This document shows positions 62,033 through 64,000 of a stretch of 64,000 nucleotides of DNA, one piece after another. How positions within the stretch are numbered: position 1 is the first letter of the stretch; every line of letters begins with the position of its first letter. The DNA comes from Diplocloster modestus. Lineage in GTDB: Bacteria; Bacillota; Clostridia; Lachnospirales; Lachnospiraceae. Location: the NCBI RefSeq assembly GCF_019042245.1, contig NZ_JAHQCX010000012.1:1-64000 (forward strand), given 5' to 3'. The notes under the pieces were generated by a model, which was not told where the DNA came from, made no database searches, and saw only the letters and a list, made by a program, of their open reading frames with translations. The position numbers were made by a program, and so were the translations under genes.

Positions 62033-64000
62033 ATGTATGACAGAGTACAGGGTTGGATGTATGCGTTAGAGCATCATACTGTATTTGCTGCGGTTAAGAA
62101 GGGATTTCTGCTGGTGATACCGATTGTATTGACCGGCTCCTTTGCGCTTCTGATCAGAAGCTTCCCGATCCCGGCGTTTCAGGAATGGATCGCCGAGTTT
62201 GGAGGAGGCTTTTTGCTGCGCCTGATGAACTTTATTTTTGATTCGACTTCAGGATTTGTTTCGCTGTATCTGGTGCTGGGAATCAGTTATTATTATTCCG
62301 GTGAATTTGCGGCGGGGAATACCGGGCTCCGGCTGATGGCTATGACGACGGCTTTGGCTTGCTTCATTGCGTCCTTCGGGGGAGCCAGCGGGTCACTTGA
62401 GCTGGAGAGCTTTGGAACGATCGGGGTGTTCACTGCGATGCTGTGTTCGATTCTGGCTACCAGATTGTTCTTTGCCATGGAATTGAATGTTTTTCGAAAG
62501 TTCCGTTCCTACGCGGCCGGGGTGGATATTCATTTTCGAAGTTCAATGACCGCTATCCTTCCAATGGCGGTTAGTGTCACCGTATTTGCGGTAAGTAATC
62601 TTCTGATGGATACGTTTCTGCACGTTGCGAATCTCAACGATCTGATCAGTACTCTGCTGCAGTCGCTTTTTGGAAATCTGCATGGGGAACTGGCGAATGG
62701 AGTGCTGTTTACCTTTCTTCAGAATTTACTGTGGATTTTCGGAATCCATGGGGGAAACGCGTTGGATACGGTCGCCCAGACTGTATTTACAGGAGAGCAG
62801 ACGATTATTTCAAAATCATTTCTGGATAACTTTGCGGTAATCGGCGGAAGTGGGACTACGGTTTGCCTGCTGCTTGCGCTGATACTGATCTCAAAGGTTA
62901 AGAGTAACCGGAATCTGGTGTACTCTGCAGCCCCCCTTGGTTTGTTTAATATAAATGAAATACTTGTGTTTGGCTTACCGATAGTACTGAATCCGGTTAT
63001 GATCCTGCCTTTTATTCTGGTGCCTGTATTTTCTCTGATAATCGCCTATACCGCAGTGACGTTCGGTTTTATGCCCCCGGTATCCCAGTCGGTTACCTGG
63101 ACGACTCCGGTTTTTTTCAGCGGATATCTGGCTACAGGTTCCTGGCGGGGAATGCTGGTGCAGTTGATCATACTGGCGGTTGGAACCGGTATTTATCTGC
63201 CTTTTGTGAAGCTGTGGGAGAGATTGCAGGCGTATGGCAGCCAGTATATGGTGGCTGAGTTGACGAGATGTTTCCGGACCAGCGAAGAGGAAGGATCGGA
63301 TATGAATTACCTTTCGCGAAATGACAGCGTCGGTATGATAGCTAAGGCAATGGCGGAACAGCTCAGAAGCGATGTGGAGAATGAAGCGGTCCCTGTATTC
63401 TATCAGCCGCAGGTGGATGATATGGGACGGGTAATCGGAGCGGAAGCGTTGCTGCGCTGGAAATATAAGGAAGAAACCGTGTATCCGCCGCTGGTCATAT
63501 CTCTGGCCAGAGAGGACGGCTGCTATGAAACGCTGACCTGGTGTGTTTTGAATACCGTATGCCGTGATCTGTACCGGATTCGTGAGCGGGTGGAGCCGGA
63601 TTTCCAGATATCCGCGAATATTGTGGCGGAACAGCTGAACAACGAAAAACTGATCCGCAATATGATCCGTTTGGCCATGGATTATGATGTAAATAATCAG
63701 CTGATCCTGGAAGTGACAGAGGAGACATCCCTGGTGAATCTGCCGTACATTGGAGAAAATATAGAATTGCTCAGCGAAAATGGGATTTTTATGGCGATCG
63801 ATGATTTCAGTATGGGTCAGACCTCGCTCAAATATCTGCGTTCCAACCGGTTCCGCTATGTGAAGCTGGATGGTGGCCTGGTACGTCAGATTGTGGATAA
63901 TGCCAGATGCAGGGAGATCGTGGGATCCATCATTAGCCTGGGGAAAAATCTGGGCTTCCGGGTTGTGGCGGAGTGGGTGGAAAATGAAGAGATTCGGAAT
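62033..64000 (+). CDS. PTS EIIC (lactose/cellobiose type) fused to an EAL c-di-GMP phosphodiesterase, partial
   Basis: The frame is open from ATG 62033 (GGGGAGGA seven bases upstream) to the window end, 656 codons. Residues 1 to about 410 are a PTS EIIC membrane domain like CelB/LicC: VKKGFLLVIPIVLTGSFALLI, NLLWIFGIHGGNAL, GGSGTTVCLLLAL, APLGLFNINEILVFGLPIVLNPVMILPF, PPVSQSVTWTTPVFFSGYLATGSW. From about 440 an EAL domain follows: AEALLRWKY (E471), the asparagine of ISANI, EVTEET, AIDDFSMGQTSL, YVKLDGG, VAEWVE. Catalytic residues look intact. No EIIA or EIIB domain is seen. It may be a sugar sensor rather than a transporter. Confidence 0.9.
   Translation, partial: MYDRVQGWMYALEHHTVFAAVKKGFLLVIPIVLTGSFALLIRSFPIPAFQEWIAEFGGGFLLRLMNFIFDSTSGFVSLYLVLGISYYYSGEFAAGNTGLRLMAMTTALACFIASFGGASGSLELESFGTIGVFTAMLCSILATRLFFAMELNVFRKFRSYAAGVDIHFRSSMTAILPMAVSVTVFAVSNLLMDTFLHVANLNDLISTLLQSLFGNLHGELANGVLFTFLQNLLWIFGIHGGNALDTVAQTVFTGEQTIISKSFLDNFAVIGGSGTTVCLLLALILISKVKSNRNLVYSAAPLGLFNINEILVFGLPIVLNPVMILPFILVPVFSLIIAYTAVTFGFMPPVSQSVTWTTPVFFSGYLATGSWRGMLVQLIILAVGTGIYLPFVKLWERLQAYGSQYMVAELTRCFRTSEEEGSDMNYLSRNDSVGMIAKAMAEQLRSDVENEAVPVFYQPQVDDMGRVIGAEALLRWKYKEETVYPPLVISLAREDGCYETLTWCVLNTVCRDLYRIRERVEPDFQISANIVAEQLNNEKLIRNMIRLAMDYDVNNQLILEVTEETSLVNLPYIGENIELLSENGIFMAIDDFSMGQTSLKYLRSNRFRYVKLDGGLVRQIVDNARCREIVGSIISLGKNLGFRVVAEWVENEEIRN

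Overview
The window looks like a spore-forming, mostly anaerobic Firmicute of the Lachnospiraceae type. Evidence for this: sporulation genes (yabP, yabQ, spoIIE, a CotS-like kinase), a glycyl radical enzyme with its radical-SAM activase, many ABC sugar importers each paired with a YesM/YesN-type two-component system, strong AGGAGG ribosome binding sites, sigma-A-like promoters and moderate GC. No rRNA, tRNA, CRISPR array or intact insertion sequence was seen.

Layout. 1-9932: a catabolic and signalling locus. It holds the end of a glycyl radical enzyme (GRE), a separately encoded glycyl radical domain, a ribose-type (CUT2) ABC importer, the GRE activase, an AraC-type response regulator, a kinase with almost no sensor domain, and a tandem ABC-ATPase homologue that has lost its nucleotide-binding motifs. 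10125-16550: an OmpR/HisKA two-component pair, a type I toxin-antitoxin module with an antisense RNA, a GNAT acetyltransferase and a double-SBP/GGDEF-like/EAL protein. 16594-29228: a LytTR regulator and a large chimeric 7TM kinase, divergent from a nine-kb sugar operon (aldo-keto reductase, sugar isomerase, class II aldolase, glycosidase, CUT1 importer, PfkB kinase). 29361-40682: housekeeping and sporulation genes (proS, CCA-adding enzyme, ECF sigma/anti-sigma pair, CotS-like, phosphohexomutase, mazG, HU, rqcP, yabP, yabQ, divIC). Two very long palindromes with a shared core lie in this stretch. 40728-50839: a carbohydrate island (YesN/YesM pair, CUT1 importer, OMPDC-superfamily enzyme, Zn dehydrogenase, semialdehyde dehydrogenase) inserted between divIC and spoIIE. 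50994-57117: spoIIE with a Spo0A-type promoter, tilS, hpt, ftsH. 57231-64000: a candidate small RNA, an AraC remnant, a GH13 amylase, a LysR/YeiH divergent pair, and a PTS EIIC-EAL fusion running off the window.

How the parts work together. Each sugar locus couples an importer, an enzyme set and a two-component system. In the first locus the kinase lacks a usable extracellular sensor and is followed by a dead RbsA-like protein, so I infer that transport state is relayed to the kinase through that protein. The strongest candidates for undescribed biology are this locus together with its split glycyl radical enzyme, the two covarying long palindromes, the Fst-like type I toxin-antitoxin module, and the EIIC-EAL fusion. 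All functional calls come from reading motifs and context; no database search was run.
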